A stretch of DNA of 64,000 nucleotides from CAYNZV01 sp965217095 (lineage in GTDB: Bacteria; Latescibacterota; UBA2968; UBA8231): positions 930,001 through 994,000 of the forward strand of contig OZ244235.1 in assembly GCA_965217095.1 (NCBI GenBank). Reading direction: 5' to 3'. The notes beneath the pieces are model-generated. The model was not told where the DNA came from. It saw only the letters and a list, made by a program, of their open reading frames with translations, and did no database searches. Position numbers and translations under genes: made by a program. Of the stretch, positions 43,578-54,000 are shown piece by piece (within the stretch, counting starts at the first letter, position 1; each line of letters starts with the position of its first letter).

Positions 43578-46500
43578 TTGTCCATTGACATTCGGGATCG
43601 ATTTACTCGAGAAAACGGAACCGTATTCCTGACGGGGATCCAGGCATTGGTGCGTTTGATCTTGGAGAAACAGCGGGCGGATGCTGCCGACGGCCACGTG
43701 AATCAAACCTTCATAACCGGATACGAGGGGTCGCCCTTAGGAGGGTTCGATATCGCCATTGCCCAACAGATCGATTTGCTCAACCAGGATGGACGCACGA
43801 TACATCAACCGGGCGTGAATGAAAAGGTAGCTGCGTCGGCCATTCTCGGAAGCCAGTACGCCGATTGTGCCGATGTCGACGCGTTCTGGTATGGCAAGGC
43901 ACACGGGGTGATGTGGGTGCCCGATGAGGTTTGGTTGGCAAATCTCGCCGGGTCTGCGGGATCGGGTTCCATGGTTCTACTCTGTGGCGAGGATCACAAC
44001 TCCAAAAGCTCGGTGACACCCGGCAATAGCGACTGGGTTCTGCGCAGCAGCCACGTTCCAATCTTTTATCCGTCGTCTGTGGCGGAGGTTCTCACTCTCG
44101 GAATGCACGCCATCGCCCTTTCGCGACGGACAGGTCTCGTAACGGCCCTCAAGTTGACGACCCCAATCTGCGACGGAGCCGCAACGGTCACGTTGGAAGA
44201 GGCACGATCTGGTTGGCAGCAGCACGACGTGTCCTATCAAAAGCAGTTCAATCCGCTCGTGATGGCCACCGGTGCGCTGCCGATGCAGCGTGAGCTTGTG
44301 GAAAGGAAGGTGCCGCTGGCAGTGGAGTATGTGCGCTTCAACCAGCTCAATCGCATTGTCGACGCGGATGTTGGCGAGGATGTAGGCATTGTCGCTACGG
44401 GCAAGAGTGTAGTGGATCTCGCATGTGCACTGGAGGCGATGAATCTGCGCGTTCCGGTTCTCGAGATCAACGTAACCTTTCCGCTAGATACACACATCGT
44501 CGCCCGGTTTGGTCAGAATCTTCGCTTCGTCTACGTGATCGAGGAGGGCGGTGACTTCGTGGAGAATGCCATAAAAGCTGCGCTCTGGAGGACGGGCGTG
44601 AAAGGCGTCTTCGGTAAAACAGATGAGCGCGGTGCACCGTTGATCCCAGCGCACGGCGAGCTTACCCCGGAGGTTCTGATTCGGATATTGGAACCACGAT
44701 TGAAGGCGAGCCACTCCGGCACGTTGGCAAGTCGAGGCTTGGACGAAATTGACGACCGCACGTATCCGCCTGTTCCCACGGTTTCGCCCATGTCATGCGG
44801 GGGCTGTCCCTACAACAGCTTCCACGATCTGTCGGAGAAACCAGGTGGGGCTATCGGTTGCAGCTCGATACGCGCCGTTGACGCCTATGACAACGGAGTG
44901 CTTTACATCCCCACAATGGGTGCGGGGGGTTCGATCTACAGCGGTTGGTCCCAATTCAACGGGAACGAACACATCTTTCAAAATCTGGGGGACGGAAGTT
45001 ACTTCCACAGCGGTCGCAGCGCCATCCAGAGCTGCGTTGAAGCCGGCACAAACATCACCTTTCTGCTGCTGTTCAACGGAGCAGTCGCGCTCACCGGCGG
45101 TCAACGACCCGCGGGGCAACGAGACACAGAAGACGTGGTGGCCGAACTTCTGGGCATGGGTGTGGAGAGGTTGGGTATCGTAAGTGAGGATCCATCGGCC
45201 TACAAGCTGAACCCGGATACCCGTGTGGAGCTGTTCTCAACTGAGCGTCACAAAGAGGCACTCGACACGTTTAAAAATTTCCCCGGAACGACCGCTCTTA
45301 TCCTCGACAAGGAATGTGCGACCGAAAAGAGCCGTCGTGCGCGCCGCCAGCAGACGGCCCCGACAGAATATATCATGATCAACGAGGCGATCTGCGAAGC
45401 CTGTGGTGATTGTTTTCGGAAATCTGAGGGGTGTGCCGCGCTGTATCAGGTGAACACGGAAAATGGACCCAAGACTCAGATTCGCACCTCGCAGTGTACG
45501 CGCGACAGGCTGTGCGTAGAAGGTGAATGTCCGGCGTTCGTTTCGGTGATTCCGGCGGCAGGCACGAAGCTTCGTCGTCGCTCTCGCGGCATGATCGAAC
45601 CACCGCCCGAACCCACGCTGCCGGAGCTGGACCATACCTACAGTATCTACGCCAATGGCCGTGGGGGAACCGGTGTTGTTACCATATCCCACATCCTCGC
45701 ATTCGCGGCGATGATGGAAGGCAGGTTCGTCTACCTATCCAACAATACGGGTCTTGCCCAAAAAGGAGGGCCTGTGGAAGCACCCATACAAATCAGCGCC
45801 GAGAAACAGATTGCCTTCCACCGTCTGCTACCGGGTGCCGCCGACCTCTACCTTGGCTTCGATCTGATTAGAGCAGCCGAGCCGGGCAATCTGAGGTACG
45901 CAACCGCGAATCGGAGCGTTGGTATCGTGAGCAGCAGCGTACTGCCGACGGCCGAACAAAATCGCCATCCCGACGGCCGTATTCCCGACGCAGAGTTCCT
46001 GCGGATGGTCATCGAGGGGTATACGCGATCGCGCGAGAATATCTACCTCGACACCTACGCGGCGGCGGAATCCCTCTTCGCCGATTCGATCTTCGCCAAC
46101 ATGATTCTGTTCGGCGCCGCCTTCCAAGCCGGAGCCGTTCCCGTGTCCTCCGGCTCCATCGAAAGGGCAATTCGCCTGAACGACCGCGCCGTCGAAGAAA
46201 ATCTGTGTGCTTTCAGGTGGGGCAGGATCGCCGTCGCTGATCCGGAACGGCTCACCCGAGTCTCCGAGGAAGGGGATTTGAATCCAGTGTCGATTCGAGT
46301 AGGGGGGATGGAGTATACCTCCACGCCGGCGGCGAAAGCTGCGACTCCGTCGATCACCAATCAACTGGGTGATAATGAGCTGGAAGAGGAGGTCGATCTC
46401 TATCTAACCGAGCTGGCGGCGTATCAGGATGATAACTACGCGTCCGAATTTCTTCGATACATCCATAAGGTTCGGGTGAAGGAGCAGGCGATTGGTATGG

Positions 46501-46997
46501 CCGCAACTCGCTTTACCCGCACGGTGGCGTTTCAGCTCTATCGCCTCATGGCGTACAAAGACGAATACGAGGTGGCGCGGCTGGCAACCAGGCCCCAGTT
46601 CGAACGCAGAATTCGGGGATTGTTCGAGGGCCGGCTCTCCATCAGATATCATTTGCAGCCACCGACGCTGCGATGGCTCTTCAAAAATAAGATTCGTTGC
46701 GGCTGGGGGGCGCGGACTGTGTTGTGCTTGTTGGCCCGTATGAAATGGCTGCGCGGCTCGTGGTGCGATCCTTTCGGCTTTGCGAAGTCGAGAAGACAGG
46801 AACGAGAGTTGGTGGGTTGGTACAGAGAACTGATCGCTGCGTTGACCGAGAAATTGGACGAATCCAACTATGACAGGGCTGTAGAGATAGCGGCGACCGC
46901 TGACCGGATTCGCGGGTTTGAAGCGGTCAAGTCAAAGGCGGTGGAAGCCGTTCTCGAGAAGACCGCGAGAGCATCCGAACGATTCGCAGAAGATTAG
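43578..46997 (+). CDS. Fused indolepyruvate ferredoxin oxidoreductase-type 2-oxoacid oxidoreductase
   Basis: A single 1139-residue chain containing what are separate subunits in anaerobic enzymes. Residues 1-400 are the TPP pyrimidine-binding part (ITGYEGSPLGGFDIAIAQ; ALKLTTPICDGAATV). Residues 400-560 are the TPP diphosphate part (GDGSYFHSG...FNGAVALTGGQ). The region near 600-650 is a ferredoxin-like iron-sulfur segment with CEACGDCF and further Cys in SQCTRDRLCVEGECPAF. Residues 690-900 are the gamma domain (ANGRGGTGVVTISHILA). It oxidatively decarboxylates an aryl or branched-chain 2-oxoacid to acyl-CoA. The fused form is usual in aerobes. The start is TTG 43578 behind GGAG. It sits alone between other transcripts. 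Confidence 0.92.
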   Translation: MSIDIRDRFTRENGTVFLTGIQALVRLILEKQRADAADGHVNQTFITGYEGSPLGGFDIAIAQQIDLLNQDGRTIHQPGVNEKVAASAILGSQYADCADVDAFWYGKAHGVMWVPDEVWLANLAGSAGSGSMVLLCGEDHNSKSSVTPGNSDWVLRSSHVPIFYPSSVAEVLTLGMHAIALSRRTGLVTALKLTTPICDGAATVTLEEARSGWQQHDVSYQKQFNPLVMATGALPMQRELVERKVPLAVEYVRFNQLNRIVDADVGEDVGIVATGKSVVDLACALEAMNLRVPVLEINVTFPLDTHIVARFGQNLRFVYVIEEGGDFVENAIKAALWRTGVKGVFGKTDERGAPLIPAHGELTPEVLIRILEPRLKASHSGTLASRGLDEIDDRTYPPVPTVSPMSCGGCPYNSFHDLSEKPGGAIGCSSIRAVDAYDNGVLYIPTMGAGGSIYSGWSQFNGNEHIFQNLGDGSYFHSGRSAIQSCVEAGTNITFLLLFNGAVALTGGQRPAGQRDTEDVVAELLGMGVERLGIVSEDPSAYKLNPDTRVELFSTERHKEALDTFKNFPGTTALILDKECATEKSRRARRQQTAPTEYIMINEAICEACGDCFRKSEGCAALYQVNTENGPKTQIRTSQCTRDRLCVEGECPAFVSVIPAAGTKLRRRSRGMIEPPPEPTLPELDHTYSIYANGRGGTGVVTISHILAFAAMMEGRFVYLSNNTGLAQKGGPVEAPIQISAEKQIAFHRLLPGAADLYLGFDLIRAAEPGNLRYATANRSVGIVSSSVLPTAEQNRHPDGRIPDAEFLRMVIEGYTRSRENIYLDTYAAAESLFADSIFANMILFGAAFQAGAVPVSSGSIERAIRLNDRAVEENLCAFRWGRIAVADPERLTRVSEEGDLNPVSIRVGGMEYTSTPAAKAATPSITNQLGDNELEEEVDLYLTELAAYQDDNYASEFLRYIHKVRVKEQAIGMAATRFTRTVAFQLYRLMAYKDEYEVARLATRPQFERRIRGLFEGRLSIRYHLQPPTLRWLFKNKIRCGWGARTVLCLLARMKWLRGSWCDPFGFAKSRRQERELVGWYRELIAALTEKLDESNYDRAVEIAATADRIRGFEAVKSKAVEAVLEKTARASERFAED

Positions 46998-47010
46998 GGT
47001 CAGGTGCCCG

Positions 47011-47916
47011 CTAGAGATCGAGGGCTACGGGTGTCGAGGTACGCAGCGCGCGCCGCAAGACGCGCAATAACTGGGACCGCAAAACGATCTCGTCCCAGGG
47101 TGGAACGCCTGGCCTGGGTTGGCCCAGCTGTGCGACGAAATCTTCGAGCCAGGGCGGCTCGGAAAACTGCCCAGTGTGTGGGTGCAGGTGCAAACCGTCC
47201 TGTCGCACGACCGCCGAGGAGCTCGAGAGGCCCTCCGTGTAGACGACACCTCCGGTCCCCGCCACGGTGAGCTCTTGATTCAGCGGAAGGTGAACCGGCG
47301 CCACCAGAAGCTGGGCCGTCGCCTTCCCGATTCCTGCCGTTATGGCCAGATGGTGTTTGGAACGCTCCTTCGTCGCGGTGGCAAGCAGGAACTGAAGATC
47401 GGAGCCGATCAGATCGACCGCCATATCAACGGCGTCCCACGCTGCCCACCACGCGGGCAAGAGACTGCCGCCTCCGCCTCGAAGGTGGCGGAGGTAAACC
47501 GCCTGGCCGAATGCTGGCTTGCTGCATTCCCGTTGCACGGTTCTGTAATGGTTGCTGAAGCGGAATTGCCCTCCGCTTGCCACACAAACATTTCGCCTCG
47601 CTGCCATCTCAGTCAACTGCTCATGCTCGGTCTTCGATAGAGCCACGGGACCAGCCGTGAGAACATGAATCCCTTGTTCCACACACCGAAACAGGTCTCG
47701 CTTTAGCGCAGAATACGGCGTCAGAAAGCAGCATACCCCAGACGCCACGTGCTGGAGCACGACGCCCAACTCGTCAAATACCGGTATCGAGCCGATATCC
47801 AACCGGGTACGTCCTAGGTTCATTACCCCCGAGATCTCAAGGGACTCGCAGAGTACTTGCACGGCATCTTTTTGTGCCGCACTGGCTACAAGAGCTATGG
47901 GAGGGGCGGTGGACAT
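47011..47916 (-). CDS. Degenerate Gfo/Idh/MocA-like protein
   Basis: A 301-residue protein related to the Gfo/Idh/MocA oxidoreductases by overall strand order (CVEQGIHVLTAGPVALSKTEHEQL corresponds to the usual GKHVLCEKP region). It lacks the GxGxxG dinucleotide loop (IALVASAAQKD at the N-terminus) and the EKP lysine is replaced (GPVALSK). It may be a non-catalytic partner of the intact paralogue encoded immediately upstream in the same operon, whose TGA overlaps its ATG. Pairing of full and reduced paralogues suggests a heteromer. Activity is doubtful. Confidence 0.7.
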   Translation of the reverse strand: MSTAPPIALVASAAQKDAVQVLCESLEISGVMNLGRTRLDIGSIPVFDELGVVLQHVASGVCCFLTPYSALKRDLFRCVEQGIHVLTAGPVALSKTEHEQLTEMAARRNVCVASGGQFRFSNHYRTVQRECSKPAFGQAVYLRHLRGGGGSLLPAWWAAWDAVDMAVDLIGSDLQFLLATATKERSKHHLAITAGIGKATAQLLVAPVHLPLNQELTVAGTGGVVYTEGLSSSSAVVRQDGLHLHPHTGQFSEPPWLEDFVAQLGQPRPGVPPWDEIVLRSQLLRVLRRALRTSTPVALDL

Positions 47917-49061
47917 CAGGATGCGGCGGCCTCCAGAGGCAAGCTGACTACCTGATTCTGCATCACCGATAAATAGCCGGCGGTTAGAATCTCCATGTTG
48001 TCGCGGGCGTCCGCGACGGTATATGAGGTGTCGCGGTCGTTGTCCATGGCCCCAAGCAGATCCTCGAGGGCAGTGGAGAAACCAACGCTATCAGGGGCGG
48101 TTGTTGTGGTTGGAATCGGAGATCTGCTGTGCCACATCATCGGGTCTTCGGGGGGTATGCTGTAGTCGGCGCCGACGATCTCCTCCCGTAGAAAGCTGTG
48201 GACGGTAGGTCCTTTGCCGTCAACGACGGCGCTTCCGGTGCTGCCGACGAGATACGCCTTCGACGGACCGCCCTGTGGGTGGCTTGCAACCCCGATGCGA
48301 CCACCGCAAACAGTTGCAATGCGCCCAGAGTCGTCTGTCATCGTCAAGGCGCCAAAATCGTCAGCGCCATGTGACGCGTGTTCGGGAAAGAAGTGGGCCC
48401 CGGCGCGTCCGTGGACCTTTCTTATGGGGCCCAGACAGGTCTGAACCAATCCGACACCGTAAGCGCCGACGCAGAGCAGCTCCCGTTTGATATCTGGAAA
48501 TTTCCAGCGTCCCGGTCCCAGAAAGTTGGGCGTAGCGCTCGAATCGATGGGCCGCGGCCACCCCTTGGAGAACAATCCGTCGGCGTGGACGCCGAGAAGG
48601 GTCCCCAACGAATTCGATTCCAACACAGATTGACTCTGCCTGGCTAGCTCGCCATACGTGAAGCTTGGAATGATCGAGCAGACTCCGGCACGATCGACCG
48701 CAGAGACGACGGCATCACACTCTTCGATGGTCGCCCCGATGAACTTGTCGATCCACAGCGCCTTGCCCGCGGCGGCGGCTCGTTGCGCCAGGCCGGCGCG
48801 TCTTTCGATTTCGTGACCGATACTGACGATGTGAACCCGGTCGTCTTCGAGCCCACGATCCACATCTTCGAGGTAAGGGACGCCCAGGCGTGCAGCCCAA
48901 TCGCGGTTGGAGGCGGCAAGATCCTCCTCGATGCTTGCGTCATCGGCGACGGCGACGATTTCAATGCGAGGATGACTCTGGTAGAGGGGGACGAAGCTCG
49001 GTTGGTGGCTGTACTTGCTGAAGCTCACCAGCAAAACTCCGTATATCTCGAGGTCGGTCAA
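47916..49061 (-). CDS. Gfo/Idh/MocA-family oxidoreductase
   Basis: About 381 residues: an N-terminal Rossmann-type domain (VLLVSFSKYSHQPSFVPLYQ, VAVADDASIEEDL) and a C-terminal substrate domain. IDKFIGATIEECDAVVSAVD corresponds to the EKP region and retains a lysine. The dinucleotide loop is altered. It likely oxidises or reduces a sugar or inositol derivative with NAD(P). The start is a TTG at 49061; no earlier ATG is in frame. The gene is followed by its shortened paralogue with a one-base overlap. Confidence 0.82.
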   Translation of the reverse strand: MTDLEIYGVLLVSFSKYSHQPSFVPLYQSHPRIEIVAVADDASIEEDLAASNRDWAARLGVPYLEDVDRGLEDDRVHIVSIGHEIERRAGLAQRAAAAGKALWIDKFIGATIEECDAVVSAVDRAGVCSIIPSFTYGELARQSQSVLESNSLGTLLGVHADGLFSKGWPRPIDSSATPNFLGPGRWKFPDIKRELLCVGAYGVGLVQTCLGPIRKVHGRAGAHFFPEHASHGADDFGALTMTDDSGRIATVCGGRIGVASHPQGGPSKAYLVGSTGSAVVDGKGPTVHSFLREEIVGADYSIPPEDPMMWHSRSPIPTTTTAPDSVGFSTALEDLLGAMDNDRDTSYTVADARDNMEILTAGYLSVMQNQVVSLPLEAAAS

Positions 49062-49131
49062 CGGCTAATCAGTTTTTGGGAGGTAAAGATGAATGAGGCC
49101 GGCAGGTCGAATCGATGCCGGTCGGAAGTGA

Positions 49132-49668
49132 CTACCAGCGGGTTAAGTTGCCCATGATCTTGTCCAGATCGGTCTGCAGTCCCCTCTTCTCCGCTTTCAG
49201 TTCGCGAATGCGGGTTTCGCTTTCTTCAAGCGATCCGGATAGATTTTTCATGGCATCCTCTAACTCAGCCGCTTTCTCGGCTAACCTTGCGTTTTGCTCC
49301 GTCGCCTGTGACCGTTGCTTCTGCCGTTCGTCGAGCTCCTGACGCAAGGTGGACAGCCGTATCTCCATATCGTGAATCGTCTTGTCGGCTTCTTCCTGGA
49401 CCTTCTTGCGTTCCTGGTCCAGCTCCTGCTGGATGCGATTCTGCTCTTCCTGCAGTTTTCTCTCCTGCGCCTTCAATTCATCGTGAACGGCGGCCAGTTT
49501 TTGCTCGACAGCCTCTCGTTCTTGTGCGCTGGTATGCACCTCTTTTTCCGCCTCCTGCTTGACGGCGACCTCGATATCGAGCATCTGGTGCAAGCGCGCA
49601 ATCTCATCCCGCTGCCGGGTGAGCTCAGTTTTTAATCTTCCGGCAGTTAGGAAGGCGAATATTCCCAT
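49132..49668 (-). CDS. Coiled-coil protein of the MamK-like module
   Basis: A 178-residue, highly charged protein predicted to be almost entirely coiled coil from residue 12 to 170, with heptads such as QKLAAVHDELKAQERKLQEE and IRLSTLRQELDERQKQRS. The short N-terminus MGIFAFLTAGRLK is hydrophobic, so it may tether to the membrane or a partner. It follows the actin-like gene by 75 bases on the same strand and is probably in its operon. The pairing suggests a filament-binding or linker role, comparable in idea to MamJ with MamK but with no visible sequence relation. Function is inferred. Confidence 0.75.
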   Translation of the reverse strand: MGIFAFLTAGRLKTELTRQRDEIARLHQMLDIEVAVKQEAEKEVHTSAQEREAVEQKLAAVHDELKAQERKLQEEQNRIQQELDQERKKVQEEADKTIHDMEIRLSTLRQELDERQKQRSQATEQNARLAEKAAELEDAMKNLSGSLEESETRIRELKAEKRGLQTDLDKIMGNLTRW

Positions 49669-49743
49669 GGAGTTTCCCTCTTAAACAGCGAACTGCACGC
49701 GTCGGGGAGTCGGGGGAGAACCGAAAAACAGTTGGCTGGCGGT

Positions 49744-50844
49744 CTAGGAGGCCTTGCCGGCCTGGCGCCACTCGGAGTCTGGCATGTCGGTGGCCAGCTT
49801 CAGCGCCCCGACCGCACCGGCATACACCGGGTCTTCCACCGTCGAGACCTTGCACGGACCAAACTCACTCAGGTTCGAAGGAACCTCTTCGGCAAGGGCG
49901 CGAATCTGACTGCCCCCTCCGGCGAGCAATATGCTCTGGCGCAGATCGTGCTGGTACTCCGGATCAAAAGTAACGATCAATTCCCGGGCGCTCTCTATCA
50001 GGTCGGGCATGACACTTTCGCAAGCTTCCCTCACTTCCTCGGTCACGTCGTAGGTCTTCGGTTTTCCGTTGACCTGGAAATCGACGTAGATCACTTCCTT
50101 TTGCGAGGACACGAAGGCGTACTGTTCCTTGATACGGCGCGCCATCTCCAAGGTGATGGGCGAATCCTTGATCTTCTCCTGAAGCAGCATGTGCAGGCGC
50201 GAATCCACGAAGTTGCCGGCTTTGACCAACGTCCGCTGGTCCTCCTCGCTGGGGATCGTACCATGCATCCGACAGAGATCCAGGGTGCCCGCCCCGATGT
50301 CGATGATTAGCGCGTTATTGAACAGATCAAGGCCATACGCGACCAGAAACGGCTCCGAGGCTATGAGCACGTAGTCAACCAGACCGCTCACCGCGTCGGC
50401 TAACGCCTGCCGGTCCGCGGTGGAGGCTCTCGCAGGGCATCCGATGACGACCCGAAGCTCCTGATTAGGCTGACGTTCGGCCAGTTCCAGTATGAAGGTG
50501 ACGAGGTGGTTGATCGCCTCCGCATCCCGGTTCAAGTCCTGATCCTCGGCGTCGGCTTCTTCCGGTGACGCGCGATATCTAAACACGCCATTCTCCAACG
50601 GCCAGATCATGTCGACGGCCATGCGGTTCTTCAGGCATTCCTCGCCAATCACGACCCGTTTTCCGAGAAACTTGTAGGATATAAGGTCCTTCGGCCAACC
50701 GACGACGCTACTGACAGTTCGCTTTATCTGTGTGTTAGTGGCTATAGAACTCTGTGATGTGCCCAGGTCTATGCCAATGCAGAGGACATCGGATTTGGAG
50801 GATTTCTCCAAAGCTCCCTCCGCCTCGGCACTTGCCATATTCAA
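49744..50844 (-). CDS. MamK-like actin homologue
   Basis: A 366-residue member of the actin/MreB/Hsp70 ATPase fold, closest in pattern to MamK. Phosphate-1 is IGIDLGTSQSSIAT, then VVGWPKDLISYKFLGKRVVIG and PLENGVF (near-diagnostic for MamK), phosphate-2 IDIGAGTLDLC and the adenosine motif ILLAGGGSQI. MamK filaments position magnetosomes. Here no other mam genes are nearby, so the filament may organise something else. It shares an operon with the coiled-coil protein and has a strong promoter of its own. A second ATG lies two codons in. MreB is less likely because the MamK-specific segment is intact. Confidence 0.88.
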   Translation of the reverse strand: MNMASAEAEGALEKSSKSDVLCIGIDLGTSQSSIATNTQIKRTVSSVVGWPKDLISYKFLGKRVVIGEECLKNRMAVDMIWPLENGVFRYRASPEEADAEDQDLNRDAEAINHLVTFILELAERQPNQELRVVIGCPARASTADRQALADAVSGLVDYVLIASEPFLVAYGLDLFNNALIIDIGAGTLDLCRMHGTIPSEEDQRTLVKAGNFVDSRLHMLLQEKIKDSPITLEMARRIKEQYAFVSSQKEVIYVDFQVNGKPKTYDVTEEVREACESVMPDLIESARELIVTFDPEYQHDLRQSILLAGGGSQIRALAEEVPSNLSEFGPCKVSTVEDPVYAGAVGALKLATDMPDSEWRQAGKAS

Positions 50845-50895
50845 ATGCTCCCCGCCAAATGGGTCAAAATCATGTGTAAATCTCTATTTTGCACA

Positions 50896-50924
50896 ATCTA
50901 AGAGCAATACTGGAGGACTGTCAA
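50896..50924 (-). promoter_or_regulatory. Sigma-70 promoter of the actin/coiled-coil operon
   Basis: On the minus strand, a perfect TTGACA (50919-50924) and TTAGAT (50896-50901) are spaced by 17 bases. Transcription would begin near 50889, about 45 bases before the actin ATG. A TATACT at 50942-50947 on the plus strand could serve the divergent protease. Confidence 0.7.
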
Positions 50925-51083
50925 GCAAAAGTTTCCTCAGGTATACTCACGGTGGTGTGAATGGAGAAAACGGCGAGTGACTTCACGGGATGGGGCAACT
51001 CCCAAAAGAACCAGCTGTCACCGGCTCGCAACCTCTTTCTTGCCGACATCCCAAGAGTTTATACAATTCGGTAGGACTGGTTC

Positions 51084-54000
51084 ATGCTTTATTTGGCGAT
51101 AATCACAGGCGTGGCGGCCGTTTGGTACGGCAGTGCGGGAGCTTTGTCTGCCCCCACCCATGCCCCCAACGAGATCCTGGTTCGCTTCAGTGCCCCGAGT
51201 GCCAAGATATCCGCCGCGGTCCACGCCGAGGCGGAACGCCTGAACCGTCTCTTCGGGCTTGTCGAGGAGGGTCCAGTGCTAACTGTTAACTCCTTGCCGG
51301 GCAACGCGAAGACCGTGGGCGAGAGCGTATTGGAGAGGTGGCGGCTCTTGCGTTTTTCCCCGGGGGCCGCTGCCGATTCCCTCGCTCTGCACTACTCGAT
51401 GTTAGCAATTGTCGAGCACGTCCAGCCAAATTACCTCCGACGGTTCGCAAGCACGCCCAACGATTCACTCTTTCGACGGCAGTGGAATCTCTCACACATA
51501 GGTTGGTCAGAGGTCGAACCGGTCGACGCCAGCCACCTCATCGTTGCGGTAATCGATTCCGGTCTGGACTACCTGCACCCTGACATCGTTGACCAGGTGT
51601 GGGCGAATGAAGGAGAAATCTCCGGCGCACCGGGGGTCGACGACGACCGCAACGGATATGTTGATGATTTCGTCGGCTGGGATTTTACCCATGCCCCGGG
51701 ATTCGCTGCGCAAGGGGACTACCTGGATCGCGATGGCGATCCTATGGACGAGTCCGGGCACGGAACCCACGTCGCTGGCATCATCGCCGCAACAGGCAAC
51801 AACGAAATAGGAATTGCAGGTGTCGCCCATGGGGTCAGAATCATGCCGCTGCGGGCCGGCTTCAATCTGGCAACGGGTGGCTTTCTGGAGGACGACGACC
51901 TCGCCGCCGCCATCGTCTACGCGGCGGACAACGGTGCCGATATCCTAAACATGAGCTGGGGCGATCCGCAGTTCTCGCCGCTGATTCGCGATGTGATTCG
52001 CTACGCCGAAAGCAGAGGGTGCGTGCTCGTGGCGGCGGCTGGCAATGATGGCGGCGATGCGGTCTTCTATCCGGCGAAGCTGGACGAGACGATTGCGGTG
52101 ACAGCTTCCGGATCGGGCGATACCGTACCCGCCTTCTCCAACAGCGGATCGAGTATCGATATCGCGGCGCCAGGGATCGGGATCTGGAGCCTGGCGCCTG
52201 GCGGTTCCTACGTAGAGCGGACCGGCACCTCCATGGCGGCAGCCCACATATCCGGGATTGCGGCAGCGTTCATGGCGCAGGGTGCTGGCCTGGACGCCGC
52301 TCAAGTACGGGCGTCGCTAGCTTTGAGCGCTCGCGACATAGGGTTGTCCGGATGGGATGATCACACCGGGGCCGGCATCGCCAACATCGATGCATCCACC
52401 CCGTCGCCGCCGGTGGTGGCTATCGCAAACCCCTCAGTAGATGATCTGATTGTCGATCGTGTCGCAGTCGCGCTGACCCTTGCCGGCGGCGTAGGCAGAT
52501 TGGATATAAGCTGGCGCGCCTTTGAAGAGGGGTCGACATGGAACGGACTTTTCGCGGGGACGGCATCGCAGGCAACCGCTGAAAATCTGGTGTGGGATGT
52601 TGCGACCCTGCCGGAGGGCCGTTACGAAATCCGCGCGCGCGCATTGCAGCACAATCTTCAAGACAGGGTGGAGGTCCGCGTGCAGCGCACGCCGCCGCGG
52701 ATAACACAGGTCCACCTTACGCCTGTGTTGGACGGTCTATCCTGGGATTATCTCCTGGAATGGGAGACGGATGAGCCGTCAGGGGGCGAGGTTTCGATCG
52801 TCGCCGACGGAGAGAGCGCCCCGGTCAGAACCTTGCCGGTGCCTGCACTGTCCCGCAGTCATTCCCTAACCCTGGGAGCCGATCTGGATCGCGGGGAGTA
52901 CCGCGTTCACCTGCGTCCGCGCTCGGGGCAGCTGAGTGGAGTGGAGACGGATGCCGGCGGTTTTACCGTCGACGTTCGTCAGTTTCCGCAATGGAATTCC
53001 GTTCTTCGCGGCAGGATAGCAGACGGCTACCTCATGCCGATGTTTGCCGACTTCAACGCCAACGGGGTTGCCGAACTTGTGCAAATGACCATTGGGGGGG
53101 CGCCACAGTACGGCGAAGCCGTGTTCCATGAGCTGGGTACCGAAGGTTTTGGGGAAGTGTTTCGCAGCTCGAGGTTGTTTATTCCATGGAACACCCACGA
53201 CCTCGATCGCGACGGGCTGTCGGAGTTGATGGCCGTGGACGCCCAGCGGGTCAGGTTGCTGGAGTCCGAAAGCGAAGGACGATTTCCCCAAAAGGTTGTC
53301 TGGGAACGGCGTGAGGTTTGGGGAGGCGAGGTGGGTGACCTTGATGGCGATGGCTCCCAGGAGATGTTTCTACGGTCCAGCAACGCCGACCTGATTCATG
53401 TTTTCGAGAATCAAGGTGACGACGACTTTGCCGAGATCACCGTGCTCCCCAATCCCACGACGGGTACCAACGAGTTGGGAGATCGGCAGCTGGTCGGCGA
53501 TTTCGACGACGACGGACGCGCGGAGCTGCTGATGGGAGACGGAGACGGCGACCTCTTCACGTTCGAGAGTTTTGCCGACGACAGTTTTCGGATGTCGTGG
53601 CTGCGCGAGGAGAACGGCGACTCAGACGGCCGGGTGGTGGGTGGGGGAGCGGATTTCGATGGGGACTCGCGGGTAGAATTTGTCGTAGCTCACCTGCTCC
53701 GCAACCCCGTGCGTCCCGACCTGCAGCGCTGGAGGGTATCCATATTCCAATCCGTGGGAGACAACGCGTTCGCCCGCGAATGGTCGGTTGATGTAAAGGG
53801 AGGCAGGTCCAACGGTAACGGGATCGCCAGCGGCGACCTGAACGGCGATGGGTTGCCGGAGCTCGTGCTGGCGTTGGTACCCGATCTCTATGTCGTCGCC
53901 GCAACTGGTGTCGATACCTACGAACCGGTGTGGCACTCCACCATCGGAAACGCGAGAAGACCGGTCATAGGAGATCTGTCGGCATCCGGCGACCTTGCGA

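Noticed and set aside
47000..51000. Magnetosome island
   Set aside because: Only a MamK-like gene and a coiled-coil gene are present; no mamA/B/E/I/M/Q-like genes are seen in the window.
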